This document shows positions 15,972-25,174 of a stretch of 32,009 bases of DNA, in pieces. How positions within the stretch are numbered: the stretch's first letter is position 1; each line of letters begins with the position of its first letter. Location: positions 1-32,009 of the forward strand of contig JAJDAG010000116.1 in the NCBI GenBank assembly GCA_029262005.1, given 5' to 3'. This DNA is from Candidatus Zhuqueibacterota bacterium (GTDB taxonomy: Bacteria > Zhuqueibacterota > Zhuqueibacteria > Oceanimicrobiales > Oceanimicrobiaceae). The notes below the pieces were generated by a model. It saw only the letters and a list, made by a program, of their open reading frames with translations, was not told the origin of the DNA and searched no databases. The position numbers and the translations under genes were made by a program.

Positions 15972-16691
15972 ATGCACGAACAGGCATATAAACGCGTTCT
16001 GCTTAAGTTGAGTGGAGAAGCCTTGATGGGTAACGAGGGCTTGGGTATCGACCCGCATATTGTTGAAAGTATTGCTCTGGAAATCAAGGAAGTTATCCAG
16101 CTTGGTGTCGAAATAGGAATTGTTATCGGGGGCGGTAACATCTTCAGGGGGCTTTCTGCCAGTGCTCGCGGTATGGATCGTGTGTCGGCAGATTATATGG
16201 GTATGCTCGCTACAGTGATCAATGCAATGGCATTGCAGGATTACCTGGAGCGCAATAATGTTTATACCCGCGTGCAAACAGCCATCAAAATGGAAGAGGT
16301 GGCTGAACCGTTTATTCGTCGGCGGGCCATGCGCCATCTCGAAAAAGGCCGGGTTGTGATTTTTGCTGCCGGAACCGGCAATCCTTATTTTACGACGGAT
16401 ACGGCTGCAGCATTGCGTGCGGTTGAAATTGAGGCTGATGTCATTATCAAAGGGACAAAAGTGGACGGTGTTTATGACTGTGATCCCATGACTAATGAAA
16501 ACGCTAATAAATTCAAACATTTAACCTATCTTGACGTTATTAAACAACGCCTTAAGGTTATGGATTCTACAGCGGTTACGCTCTGCATGGATAATGATTT
16601 ACCTATTGTTGTTTACAATCTGACAAGAAAGGATTATCTCAAGCGCGTCATACGCGGTGAATCAGTTGGAACCACAATTTCAGGTGCATAA
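15972..16691 (+). CDS. pyrH: UMP kinase
   Basis: PyrH phosphorylates UMP to UDP. The 239-residue protein has the amino-acid-kinase motifs [46 protein letters not shown] and [15 protein letters not shown]. The preferred ATG at 15972 follows the tsf stop by four bases; the frame extends upstream inside tsf but the extra residues do not fit the family. It links the pyrimidine theme of the pyrRBC unit to the translation cluster. The gene order tsf-pyrH-frr is widely conserved. Confidence 0.96.
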   Translation: MHEQAYKRVLLKLSGEALMGNEGLGIDPHIVESIALEIKEVIQLGVEIGIVIGGGNIFRGLSASARGMDRVSADYMGMLATVINAMALQDYLERNNVYTRVQTAIKMEEVAEPFIRRRAMRHLEKGRVVIFAAGTGNPYFTTDTAAALRAVEIEADVIIKGTKVDGVYDCDPMTNENANKFKHLTYLDVIKQRLKVMDSTAVTLCMDNDLPIVVYNLTRKDYLKRVIRGESVGTTISGA

Positions 16692-16692
16692 T

Positions 16693-17253
16693 ATGGATAT
16701 TCAGACTATTCAACGCGAAGCAGATGAACGGATGAAGAAGGGTGTTGAGAGCACCCGCATGGAATTTAATAAAATTCGAACCGGTAAAGCATCAACTGCA
16801 CTGCTGGATACAATTCGTGTTTCCTATTATGGCAACATGGTGCCTATCAAGCAAGTTGGAACCATCAACATACCGGAACCACGTTTGATAACTGTGCAGC
16901 CGTGGGAAAAGAATTTGCTGGGAGACATTGAAAAAGCCATTATGCAAGGCGATCTTGGTTTTAATCCCTCCAATGATGGCAGTATTATTCGTATCCCGAT
17001 TCCCACTTTGACCGAAGAACGACGCAAGGAGATGGTTCGGTTATGCCACAAGCTCGCGGAAGAGGGTCGAATTGCGATTCGTAACGTGCGCAGGGATGCC
17101 AATGATAAACTGAAAAAATCTGAAAAAGAGCATATTATTTCTGAAGACCAATGCCATACTGCCATGGATGAAATTCAAAAACTAACCACCGAGTATGTTC
17201 ATCAGGTGGATGAGCTTTTGAAGCATAAGGAACAAGATGTTATGGAAGTTTGA
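16693..17253 (+). CDS. frr: ribosome recycling factor
   Basis: RRF releases ribosomes from mRNA after termination, together with EF-G. The 186-residue protein has the usual length and motifs: ESTRMEFNKIRTGKAST, RLITVQPWEKNLLGDIEKAI, NPSNDGSIIRIPIPTLTEER and VRRDANDKLKKSEKEH. The ATG at 16693 lies one base after the pyrH stop with AGGTG upstream, and is preferred over an in-frame start 12 codons earlier inside pyrH. It ends the translation operon. Confidence 0.97.
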   Translation: MDIQTIQREADERMKKGVESTRMEFNKIRTGKASTALLDTIRVSYYGNMVPIKQVGTINIPEPRLITVQPWEKNLLGDIEKAIMQGDLGFNPSNDGSIIRIPIPTLTEERRKEMVRLCHKLAEEGRIAIRNVRRDANDKLKKSEKEHIISEDQCHTAMDEIQKLTTEYVHQVDELLKHKEQDVMEV

Positions 17254-17283
17254 TTCCTGAACCTTGTGTAATATGATTTTACC

Positions 17284-17317
17284 AAAAGCCGTTTCTCCCA
17301 TGCGAAACGGCTTTTTT
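17284..17317 (+). terminator. terminator of the rplM-frr operon
   Basis: AAAGCCGTTTC (17285-17295) pairs perfectly with GAAACGGCTTT (17304-17314), ending in a run of six T (17312-17317). It lies 30 bases after frr. Confidence 0.93.
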
Positions 17318-17365
17318 GTTTGTTGAATGAAATAATCTTATTGTGTCTCGGCTGGATGTCCTGAG

Positions 17366-18286
17366 ATGGTTTATAAATCGCTTCTACTTTCACTATTCCT
17401 GTTTTCAAACCTGCATGCACAGTTCTCTATTGACGCACTGGTCAGGTTTGTGCATTCATTTCCACAGCCAGATTCGATAAATCTCCCTCTCTCTAATCCG
17501 CAAGCTTTGTCAATTGATGTCGAAGGCAATGTGTTTGTGCTTGACACCGGCAACAATCGTATCGTCAAATTTGATTCCGCTGGAACAATGGTCGCCAGTG
17601 TTGGCGGGTTTGGTTGGGAAAAAGAGCAGTTTGATCAACCCCTTGATGTGACTGCTGAATCCACGCTGGATGTGTTCATTGCTGATTTCAATAATGAGCG
17701 CATTGAGAGATACGACAAAGATCTGAATTTCATTTCTTCTTTTTCCTCCAACGAGAACACTGCGCCGAACTTGCAGTTTGCATTCCCTGTAGGAATTGAT
17801 GTCTCGCGCCATGGGGAAATTTTTGTTTCAGATAGTGAAACAAATCGTGTTCTCAAGCTCAATTCTTTTGGGAATCCGGTGCTGAGTTTTGGTGATTTCA
17901 ATTCAGGAGAAGGGCAATTACAGGCTGTTGGCAAGTTGGATGTCACTGCAAATGATCGTGTTTATGTGGTGGATGGTGGGAGCCGGGATGTCGTTGTTTT
18001 TGACTATTATGGAAATCTTCTTGTGCGGTTTGGTAAACATGATTTGCTTGAGCCGCAAGGTCTGTTTCAGTCTGAAGAGTATTTATACGTTGCAGACTCA
18101 GGCAAAAATAGAGTCGCTGTTTTCGACAAGGACTTTCGTTTGGCCTTTGCCTGGGGAGCCCAAGGCGACCAATTCGGTGCTTTTGAAAGCCCAAACGACG
18201 TTGCGGGTTTTGACAATCGGGTGTTTGTGCTCGATTCCGGGAACAATCGCGTTCAGGTTTTCACCATCGCCATTAATCCTCGTTGA
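17366..18286 (+). CDS. secreted six-bladed NHL-repeat beta-propeller protein
   Basis: This 306-residue protein has a signal peptide (about residues 1-19, ending LHAQ). About six NHL-like blades follow, each with the pattern D-x-x-G-N-hydrophobic-VLDTGNNRIVKFD; clear copies include FVLDTGNNRIVKFD, FIADFNNERIERYD, FVSDSETNRVLKLN, YVADSGKNRVAVFD and FVLDSGNNRVQVF. The fold is a closed propeller used for binding. It stands just before two outer-membrane barrel genes, so a periplasmic or surface role with them is plausible but unproven. It is read from its own unit after a strong terminator. Confidence 0.88.
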   Translation: MVYKSLLLSLFLFSNLHAQFSIDALVRFVHSFPQPDSINLPLSNPQALSIDVEGNVFVLDTGNNRIVKFDSAGTMVASVGGFGWEKEQFDQPLDVTAESTLDVFIADFNNERIERYDKDLNFISSFSSNENTAPNLQFAFPVGIDVSRHGEIFVSDSETNRVLKLNSFGNPVLSFGDFNSGEGQLQAVGKLDVTANDRVYVVDGGSRDVVVFDYYGNLLVRFGKHDLLEPQGLFQSEEYLYVADSGKNRVAVFDKDFRLAFAWGAQGDQFGAFESPNDVAGFDNRVFVLDSGNNRVQVFTIAINPR

Positions 18287-18358
18287 TGCCTTGTTGGATG
18301 AACTTACAGCCTTTTTTGTTTAACCATTGACACGAAATAGCCTGTTTGAACTCACTCG

Positions 18359-18406
18359 TAATTGCGCGAAAACGAGCATCTTTATCATTTAAACCGAACC
18401 GAGAAA
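18359..18406. repeat. dispersed intergenic repeat, copy 1
   Basis: This 48-base stretch starting with ATTGCGCGAAAACG matches about 37 of 48 positions with 31748-31794, with one gap. Both copies end in GAGAAA and contain ATCATTT. Both lie in non-coding gaps in the same orientation. Confidence 0.55.
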
Positions 18407-18425
18407 CCGGCAACACAACGACACT

Positions 18426-18521
18426 TTGACATCAACAAATTGTATTTCTCTTAGATAAATAGCTTCACGCTCCAGATTCATCATCCTGGCCAACGGGTCG
18501 GATATAGTTTTCGGCCGAAAA
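18426..18521 (+). promoter_or_regulatory. regulatory region of the SprA-like gene
   Basis: A perfect TTGACA lies at 18426-18431 with only weak -10 candidates downstream (e.g. TTAGAT, spacer 19). A 14-bp perfect palindrome TTTTCGGCCGAAAA (18508-18521), 41 bases before the start codon, could be an operator for a dimeric regulator. Confidence 0.3.
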
Positions 18522-18562
18522 TTCACTAAAAAGATAGACGGCTCAGGCTGTTTCTCTCTGCC

Positions 18563-21500
18563 ATGCATAGCGGTTATGCTCATTTAGCAACATACTTTTT
18601 TATTTTTCAGATGCTTTGTTCTGCCTCGGCGTCTGCACAATCTGTTGAGCGTGACAGTACCTTCCTGTCGTTCTTCGAAAAAGAAATTGAGTTGATTGCC
18701 ACAGACACTGGTTTGCAGCACCAATTGCCGGACAGCTTGTTGGTACCTGCAAGTGAAAAGGTTGTGCTTGATTCTCTGGTTTTGCGGCATCGCATTGATT
18801 ACGAAATAAGCTACCTGCACGGCTACCTGGACTTGTTGCGCCCGGTGGCTGCAGGCCGGATTTTGCATGTTCGGTACAATATTTTTCCGTTTGGGTTGAG
18901 CACATCGTACGCTCATCGGCAATCGGTTCGGGCCAAGAGCGCAGCCGCTAAAATCGGGTCTGAGAGAGCGGCTGAGTTCCAGCGGAATTCCAATCCGGTG
19001 AGGCGGGTTTTACCATCGTCGCGTCTAAAGCAAAGTGGTAGCATTGTGCGCGGCGTTTCTGTCGGTTCTAATCAGAATCTGCAAGTGGACTCCGGGCTTC
19101 GTTTGCAGGTTTCCGGGCATTTGAGTGAAAATGTGGAGGTGATTGCTTCGCTCACCGATCAAAATACCCCAATTCAACCAGAGGGCAATACCCAGACATT
19201 GCAGGAAATTGACAAAGTTTTTGTGCAAGTCAAAGGTCCGAAGATGAAAGCGACCCTCGGCGATTACACCTTGAACCTCACTGGTGGACAATTTACAAAC
19301 TATCAGCGGAAACTCGAAGGTGTCATGGCTGAAGGTAACTTTGAACGGGGTGATTTCAAAATGTCGGCTGCGGTTTCTCGTGGTAAGTTTGTCAGTAATC
19401 GCTTTTCCGGGCGGGAAGGCAATCAGGGGCCTTATCAACTGACCGGCGAAAATGGCAACATCAATATAATCGTTCTGGCGGGAACCGAGAAAATATGGAT
19501 TGATGGAGAACTGCTGACACGTGGTGAAAATCACGACTATATTATTGAATACGGCAACGGACAAGTCACATTTACACGTAACCGTCTCATCACGCAGGAC
19601 TCCCGCATCGTTGTGGATTTCCAGTTCTCCGACGAGAGTTTTCAAAGAAATTATTTGGTTGCTCAGGGTGAGACTCGTTTTGCCAACAATAAAATTCAGC
19701 TGCAAACAATTTTTATCAGAGAGAGTGACGACAAAAATAACCCGTTGAGCCTGAATTTGACCGGCGAGGCACTGAACGTGCTTGCGTCTGCCGGTGACAG
19801 CCTGGCGGTCATCAGGGGAGACACTTTGTTGGCTGCGGGCAAAGGTGCATACATAAAAGAGCCCGATGGTGTATTCGTTTTTGTCGGACCAGGCAACGGC
19901 AATTATAATGTCTCTTTCTCTTTTTTCGGTTCGGGCAAGGGCGATTACCGTAACATTGGCCTGGGCCAGTTTGAATTTGCCGGGAAAAATCAGGGCGACT
20001 ATCTTCCATTTATTCTGTTGCCCGCGGCACAGCAACACGACATGCTCGGCTTGAATTTTAGGGCTGCACCAACGTCCTATCTCAACCTTAAGAGCGAAAT
20101 TGCCTTTAGCAAGCTGGATCGCAATCTCTACTCGTCCCGTAACGATGGTGATAACGGGGGCGCGGCTTACCAGTTTCAAATCGAACTTCGGCCGGATTCG
20201 GTGAAACTAGGGGATGTGAATTTGGGGAAATTTAATTTTGCGGGCAAGCTTCGGCACAAGGCGGCAGAATTTCGGGATATTACCCGCGCAACCATTGCTG
20301 AATTTGCCCGGCGTTGGAATTTGCCGGTTGCGCCCGCTTTAACTTCCGAAGATATTTTGGAGCTGCAGGCCGGTTATTTCCCAGTCAAAGGAATGATGTT
20401 TCGCGGCGGCATTGGCCGATTGCAGAAATCCACAACGTTTCAGGCAAATCGATGGGAGCTTGCCACAGCGCTTAAGCGCGCCAGGCTTCCCAACTTGAGC
20501 TATTTGATAGAGTTTATTGACCGCGATGACAACAATGGGGGCGGGGCAAGCGAGTGGCTCAGACAAAAAGGGCGTCTTGATTATGAGGTGAAAAAATTTA
20601 AACCTCTGGTTGAATTTGAAGCTGAGGTTAAAAAAGATGCTCGGGCAGACAGCAGCCAAAGCGGTTTTCGGTTTGAGTCGTTCACTGCGGGCATGGCGTT
20701 TAGCCCCTGGCGCTCGCTCACAACTTCGGCCCGTTTTAATTTCCGCAATGATAAAGAGCGTATGGAGAATCGCTTCTTCGACAAATCCACAGCCGCCACT
20801 CAGACCTATTCGCTTAATCTCAAAAAGTGGCAGGCACTGAATGTCAATGCGTCTTACGTTCACCGTCAACGCGATTTTAAAAATACCGAAGTGCAAGACA
20901 CGCGCACGGATTTGGCTGATTTGCGAATCGGTTACCGACCGGCTTCAGGCTGGCTGCGCAGCAATGCCTACTATCAAATATCGAATACGCAGATTGCCCG
21001 CCAGCAGGAGGTCTTTATTGAAGTGGCGGATGGTGACGGCAACTTCAGATTTAATGAAGATCAAAATGAATTTGAGCCGGATCCTCTGGGGAATTTTGTG
21101 CGCCGTTTGTTTGCTACCAATCAATTTGTGCCGGTCGTCGAGCTCAAGTTTCGGGCAGATATGAGTTTGGCGCCTGCGCGTTTTTTTTCAAAAAAAAGCG
21201 GTAGTCACAAGCTGCCCGCTTTGCTCAGGAAATTAATGACCCCTGTTACTTCCGAGTCGTTTCTTAGAATTGACGAGCGCACAAAAGAGAAGGATGTAAA
21301 AAAGATCTATTTGTTGCGACTGGGTTCTTTTCAACAGGATAGCACGACTATTTTTGGCAGTATTGAGTTTCGACAGGACTTATATTTGTGGAAAAACAAT
21401 CGAAAAATGTCACTGCGCTACCGCTATCGCAATCGAACCGAGTTAAACAATCAATTCGTTGGCGGCGGCCAGGAACGGGCACTACGGGAACAGGAGTTAC

Positions 21501-22006
21501 GTGGCTTGTACCAGTTTTCCAGGCATGTGAGCGCGCAGATTGAATACGGCTATTCCGAAGAAGATCGGCTGTTTAAGTCTCCTTTGCGCGAGGATCGGCA
21601 AATTCGATCGCATGAAGTACAAACGGATCTTGTTTATCGCCCTCAGGGACAATTGGAGCTTGCGACCAAGGCAATATTTAGTGTCAATAAGGATATTTTT
21701 CCGGATCCGGCAACCAGGGCACAGTTGCTCTCATTGAAACCGCGTGCCGTATATTCGCTCAGCAACAAAGGGCGCCTGCAAGCCGAGATTGACTGGACGC
21801 GCGTTACGGTTGCTCCCAAGACACGCCTGATTCCTTTTGAATTGACTGATGGCAGGCGCGCGGGAATCAGCTTTAGATGGAATGTGGGTTTGGAGTACCG
21901 TGTGTCGCAGTACGTGCGCGCAACATTTTCATATTTTGGCAGAAGTGACCCTGATCGGCCTAAAACGCAGCACGTTGCCAAGCTGGAGATGCGTGCTTTT
22001 TTTTAG
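18563..22006 (+). CDS. very large SprA-like outer-membrane beta-barrel protein
   Basis: The 1147-residue protein has a signal peptide (about residues 1-26, ending SASAQ). The N-terminal region (about 158-260) has GSIVRGVSVGSNQNLQVDSG, LTDQNTPIQPEGNTQTLQEI and ATLGDYTLNL, a pattern I associate with the SprA-type outer-membrane translocon and related FCB proteins. Residues 306-365 have GTEKIWIDGELLTRGENHDY then VTFTRNRLITQDSRIVVDFQ, a motif common in uncharacterised giant barrels. The rest is alternating amphipathic strands, and the protein ends in Phe-Phe, the usual outer-membrane beta-signal. No Shine-Dalgarno sequence precedes the ATG. An Omp85 gene follows after 51 bases. The family link is from memory; the specific function is unknown. 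Confidence 0.6.
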   Translation: MHSGYAHLATYFFIFQMLCSASASAQSVERDSTFLSFFEKEIELIATDTGLQHQLPDSLLVPASEKVVLDSLVLRHRIDYEISYLHGYLDLLRPVAAGRILHVRYNIFPFGLSTSYAHRQSVRAKSAAAKIGSERAAEFQRNSNPVRRVLPSSRLKQSGSIVRGVSVGSNQNLQVDSGLRLQVSGHLSENVEVIASLTDQNTPIQPEGNTQTLQEIDKVFVQVKGPKMKATLGDYTLNLTGGQFTNYQRKLEGVMAEGNFERGDFKMSAAVSRGKFVSNRFSGREGNQGPYQLTGENGNINIIVLAGTEKIWIDGELLTRGENHDYIIEYGNGQVTFTRNRLITQDSRIVVDFQFSDESFQRNYLVAQGETRFANNKIQLQTIFIRESDDKNNPLSLNLTGEALNVLASAGDSLAVIRGDTLLAAGKGAYIKEPDGVFVFVGPGNGNYNVSFSFFGSGKGDYRNIGLGQFEFAGKNQGDYLPFILLPAAQQHDMLGLNFRAAPTSYLNLKSEIAFSKLDRNLYSSRNDGDNGGAAYQFQIELRPDSVKLGDVNLGKFNFAGKLRHKAAEFRDITRATIAEFARRWNLPVAPALTSEDILELQAGYFPVKGMMFRGGIGRLQKSTTFQANRWELATALKRARLPNLSYLIEFIDRDDNNGGGASEWLRQKGRLDYEVKKFKPLVEFEAEVKKDARADSSQSGFRFESFTAGMAFSPWRSLTTSARFNFRNDKERMENRFFDKSTAATQTYSLNLKKWQALNVNASYVHRQRDFKNTEVQDTRTDLADLRIGYRPASGWLRSNAYYQISNTQIARQQEVFIEVADGDGNFRFNEDQNEFEPDPLGNFVRRLFATNQFVPVVELKFRADMSLAPARFFSKKSGSHKLPALLRKLMTPVTSESFLRIDERTKEKDVKKIYLLRLGSFQQDSTTIFGSIEFRQDLYLWKNNRKMSLRYRYRNRTELNNQFVGGGQERALREQELRGLYQFSRHVSAQIEYGYSEEDRLFKSPLREDRQIRSHEVQTDLVYRPQGQLELATKAIFSVNKDIFPDPATRAQLLSLKPRAVYSLSNKGRLQAEIDWTRVTVAPKTRLIPFELTDGRRAGISFRWNVGLEYRVSQYVRATFSYFGRSDPDRPKTQHVAKLEMRAFF

Positions 22007-22057
22007 CTTAAAATAGGTTTTTATTACAAATGCACCACAAAATTTTTACAGTTTACC

Positions 22058-23884
22058 ATGAATTGTTCTCATAATAAAACACAACACAGCGGGTTGAAAC
22101 GGCTTCTTCTACTATTCCTGCTGCTTTTGGTAAGCGCTGTTTCAGTGCAAACGAGTAGTGCCTCAGACGAGAATCCCAGGCTCGGGCATTTTCGTGTTGT
22201 CGGCGCACAACGCTTTTCGTCACAGAAAATCATGAAATGGCTTGCGCTAAAGTCAGGCGATACAGTTGTCGTTCCGGATTTGCTGCAGCGGTGCAAAACC
22301 GTTTTGCTGCGTCTGCAAGAAGCGGGCTATTATTTTGCAAGAATTGATTCGGTTGAAAGCGCGTTCAGCACCGATTCTGCCACAGTAGATGTTTCTGTCC
22401 ATTTGACACCCGGAGAGCTGGTGCGTGTTTCGGCTTACACTGTGCGGGGGGTGCCGGAAGAACAAAAGGCGGTTTTGCATCTGTTGCGTTTGCAGGTCGG
22501 CAAAATATTCCGTCCGGTATTATTGGAGCAGGATATTGAAATGCTCCTGCAGCGCTTTGAAAATTCAGGTTTTCCATATTGTCGAGTCGTGTTAGATGAG
22601 ATTGCCTGGAAGCGTGTAGAGCCGGGAGCACAGGCCGGTCTTTCCGTCTCCCTGGAAGTTGAGCCGGGCGCAAAAGTGTCCATTTCCGAAATCGTGATTC
22701 TTGGCAATTCACACACAAAAAATCAAACCATTTTGCGCGAATTACCAGTGGCAATTGCAGACTTTTATCAGCAAAGCCATGTTGACCAGATTCCGACAGA
22801 ACTGATGAATCTTGGTTTTTTCAAGTGGGTAAACCCGGCGCATTTGGAGCTGTTGAACGATGGCAGCGGGCGGCTGATAGTCGAACTGGCCGAGGGCAAC
22901 CAAAATCTATTTGATGGTATTGTGGGGTACAACCCGGCGACGACTCGCAGTGCTGGATTCCTGACCGGCATGGTTGATTTTAAGTTTGGCAATCTTTTTG
23001 GTACGGGGCGACAACTGGCCGCACGCTGGGAGCGGCGCAGTCGCGAAACTCAGGCTTTGGATTTTGGTTACACAGAGCCCTGGATCGCCGGCCTTCCCAT
23101 CGAAGGCACATTCAGATTTCAACAATTGATTCAGGATACCACTTATATTGAACGGGAAGTAACTCTTGGCGCACGCTATCGAATTAGTCGGAGTTTGCGC
23201 CTTACTGCTGGAATTAGCCGGAGTGAGGTTAGTCCGGATTCGGTCGGCACGGTGCGGTTTGGCATTCAACCAAGCTCAAGATTTAACTTCTCTTTGGGGA
23301 TTGCATTTGGCAACATTGATCATCCAATCAACCCCATGCGTGGTGTGGTTTATGAAACCACTTTCAGGTGGTCCGGTAAAAGCAGTGGCAGCACGCCTGC
23401 CGATTCTTCTTTGCAGACTGAAATCACATCAGCGACTCAAAAACACCTGGCAATTGATTTTGAGAGCTACCTGCCTTTGTTTCGTTGGCAAGTCCTCGCC
23501 ATCGGCTTGCACGGCAGGGAAGTCAAGAGCAACGCCTCCATTACGCCAATTCCGGATCAATATCGTTTTGGCGGGGCCAGGACGTTGCGCGGTTATCGCG
23601 AACAGCAATTCCGGGGTGAAAGAGTTGTTTGGACCAACATTGAATATCGCTACATTCTCGGGACTCGCTCACGAGTATTTTTGTTTGGTGATGCCGGCTA
23701 TTTTTCGTTGCGGGAGTTCGCGCCTGCCGGTGAAATTGTTGAAAAAAATAACCTGAAGATCGGTTACGGCTTCGGTGTTCGCCTGGATACACGTCTTGGG
23801 CTGGTTGCGATTGACTTTGGTCTGGGGGAAGAAGATAATTTATCAAGCGCCAAAGTGCATATTGGGCTTATCAATGAATTCTAA
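22058..23884 (+). CDS. Omp85-family outer-membrane protein (BamA/TamA-like)
   Basis: This 608-residue protein has a signal peptide (about residues 13-36). Three POTRA-like domains follow (about 41-118, 122-205 and 207-280, each with a strand-helix-G-Y/F pattern such as LLRLQEAGYYFARIDSV). A 16-strand-type barrel begins near 285 with FGNLFGTGRQLAARWERRSR. The barrel carries RFGGARTLRGYREQQFRG, the conserved Omp85 loop motif, and ends in Phe. Such proteins insert or export outer-membrane proteins. With only three POTRA domains and a length near 600 it resembles TamA or a patatin-like/D15 type more than canonical BamA (about 800 residues). It overlaps ubiA by 11 bases. Confidence 0.9.
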   Translation: MNCSHNKTQHSGLKRLLLLFLLLLVSAVSVQTSSASDENPRLGHFRVVGAQRFSSQKIMKWLALKSGDTVVVPDLLQRCKTVLLRLQEAGYYFARIDSVESAFSTDSATVDVSVHLTPGELVRVSAYTVRGVPEEQKAVLHLLRLQVGKIFRPVLLEQDIEMLLQRFENSGFPYCRVVLDEIAWKRVEPGAQAGLSVSLEVEPGAKVSISEIVILGNSHTKNQTILRELPVAIADFYQQSHVDQIPTELMNLGFFKWVNPAHLELLNDGSGRLIVELAEGNQNLFDGIVGYNPATTRSAGFLTGMVDFKFGNLFGTGRQLAARWERRSRETQALDFGYTEPWIAGLPIEGTFRFQQLIQDTTYIEREVTLGARYRISRSLRLTAGISRSEVSPDSVGTVRFGIQPSSRFNFSLGIAFGNIDHPINPMRGVVYETTFRWSGKSSGSTPADSSLQTEITSATQKHLAIDFESYLPLFRWQVLAIGLHGREVKSNASITPIPDQYRFGGARTLRGYREQQFRGERVVWTNIEYRYILGTRSRVFLFGDAGYFSLREFAPAGEIVEKNNLKIGYGFGVRLDTRLGLVAIDFGLGEEDNLSSAKVHIGLINEF

Positions 23885-24731
23885 AATTGCTGGATACTTG
23901 TTGATTGTTCGGCCGGTAAATATGCTGCTGGCCTGCCTTTCTGTTTATCTCGGCGCCTGGACAGCACAGCCTTTTACTTTTTCAATTAAAATCGCGCTTG
24001 CTTGTGCCTCGGCTGCGTTTATTCTTGCCGCCGGCAATGTGATCAACGATTATTTTGATGTAGAAATTGATCGGCTGAATAAGCCGAATCGCCCTCTTCC
24101 TTCGGGGAAATTAACCCGAAAAAGTGCACTTTGGTTTGCAATTATTTTGTTTACTTTCGGCGTTTTTCTTAGTATCTTTATTTCCCGGATATCATTTTGG
24201 CTTGCAACGTTGGTTTCGGTGGGCTTGTTTTTTTATGGCTACAGGCTGAAGCGCACGGTGCTTTGGGGAAATTTTAGTGTTAGTCTTTTCTCTGCCCTTG
24301 TTTTTGTTTACGGTGGTTTAGCAGCCGGAAGTTGGACAGGCTCTGTGATACCGGCCGGGTTTGCGTTTTTTTTTCATCTGGGACGGGAAATAATAAAAGA
24401 TATTGAGGATATGGAGGCTGATAATGCACGTGCTGCCCGAACGTTGCCGGTGGTTTTCGGCACATTCAAGGCATCGCTTGCCGCCACGATTGTTTTCTGC
24501 TTGTTAATTGTTCTAACAATTGTTCCCTACATGACTGGTATTTATGGAAAAATCTATATAATTGTAGTGTCAGTCGGTGTGGACTTTGTCATACTTTGTT
24601 CGCTGTTTTTTCTCTGGCGAAATCCTTCCTCAAATACCTTGAAACGTATATCCACTGTTCTTAAAATCGACATGATTGTTGGCCTTGCGGCAGTTGTTTT
24701 GGGTACTCGTATCGGCTCTGTCCTAGAATGA
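23874..24731 (+). CDS. UbiA-family prenyltransferase, DGGGP synthase-like
   Basis: The 285-residue protein has about eight or nine membrane helices and two Asp-rich motifs: [20 protein letters not shown] (residues 55-74, NDxxD) and [20 protein letters not shown] (171-190, DxxxD). The [13 protein letters not shown] form and [10 protein letters not shown] match digeranylgeranylglyceryl phosphate synthase (archaeal ether lipids) more than UbiA or MenA. Homologues in FCB bacteria carry the same label and often adjoin maf, as here. The ATG lies within the end of the Omp85 gene, and the stop overlaps dtd (ATGA). The substrate is not proven: menaquinone or another prenyl acceptor is possible. Confidence 0.8.
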   Translation: MNSKIAGYLLIVRPVNMLLACLSVYLGAWTAQPFTFSIKIALACASAAFILAAGNVINDYFDVEIDRLNKPNRPLPSGKLTRKSALWFAIILFTFGVFLSIFISRISFWLATLVSVGLFFYGYRLKRTVLWGNFSVSLFSALVFVYGGLAAGSWTGSVIPAGFAFFFHLGREIIKDIEDMEADNARAARTLPVVFGTFKASLAATIVFCLLIVLTIVPYMTGIYGKIYIIVVSVGVDFVILCSLFFLWRNPSSNTLKRISTVLKIDMIVGLAAVVLGTRIGSVLE

Positions 24732-25174
24732 GAGCGCTTGTACAACGGGTAACACATGGTTCCGTGCGAATCGGCAACAGGCAGACCGGAAAAATTGCAC
24801 AGGGTCTGGTTGTTCTGCTTGGAGTCAAGCAGGATGACACCCGGGAGGACGCCAAATTTCTTGCTGAAAAATGCGCTAACCTGCGTATTTTTTCCGACGA
24901 GGATGGCAAGTTTAATTTGTCTTGTCTCGATGTCAGAGGAGCGGTTTTGGTCGTATCACAATTTACGCTTTATGGGGACACGCGCAAAGGTCGCCGCCCC
25001 GGTTTTGCCGATGCGGCCCGTCCTGAAATATCAGAACCATTGTATGAGGCCTTTATGGAATTTTTACTGCAACTAGGACTAAAAGTGGAATCCGGTGAGT
25101 TTGGCGCAATGATGCAAGTTGAAATACACAATGATGGTCCCGTCACTTTAATGCTCGAAAGCAAGGTTGGATGA
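24728..25174 (+). CDS. dtd: D-aminoacyl-tRNA deacylase
   Basis: Dtd hydrolyses D-aminoacyl-tRNAs and some Gly-tRNA mischarged species. The 148-residue protein has the two active motifs SQFTLYGD (77-84) and NDGPVT (135-140, the Gly-cisPro loop), plus the N-terminal [13 protein letters not shown]. Length is typical. ATGA overlaps join it to ubiA upstream and to maf downstream, so the three are translated together. Confidence 0.96.
   Translation: MRALVQRVTHGSVRIGNRQTGKIAQGLVVLLGVKQDDTREDAKFLAEKCANLRIFSDEDGKFNLSCLDVRGAVLVVSQFTLYGDTRKGRRPGFADAARPEISEPLYEAFMEFLLQLGLKVESGEFGAMMQVEIHNDGPVTLMLESKVG

Noticed and set aside
19025-20179. 384-codon open frame on the minus strand
   Set aside because: It lies wholly inside the SprA-like gene, shows no family motif, and reflects codon bias of the real gene on the other strand.
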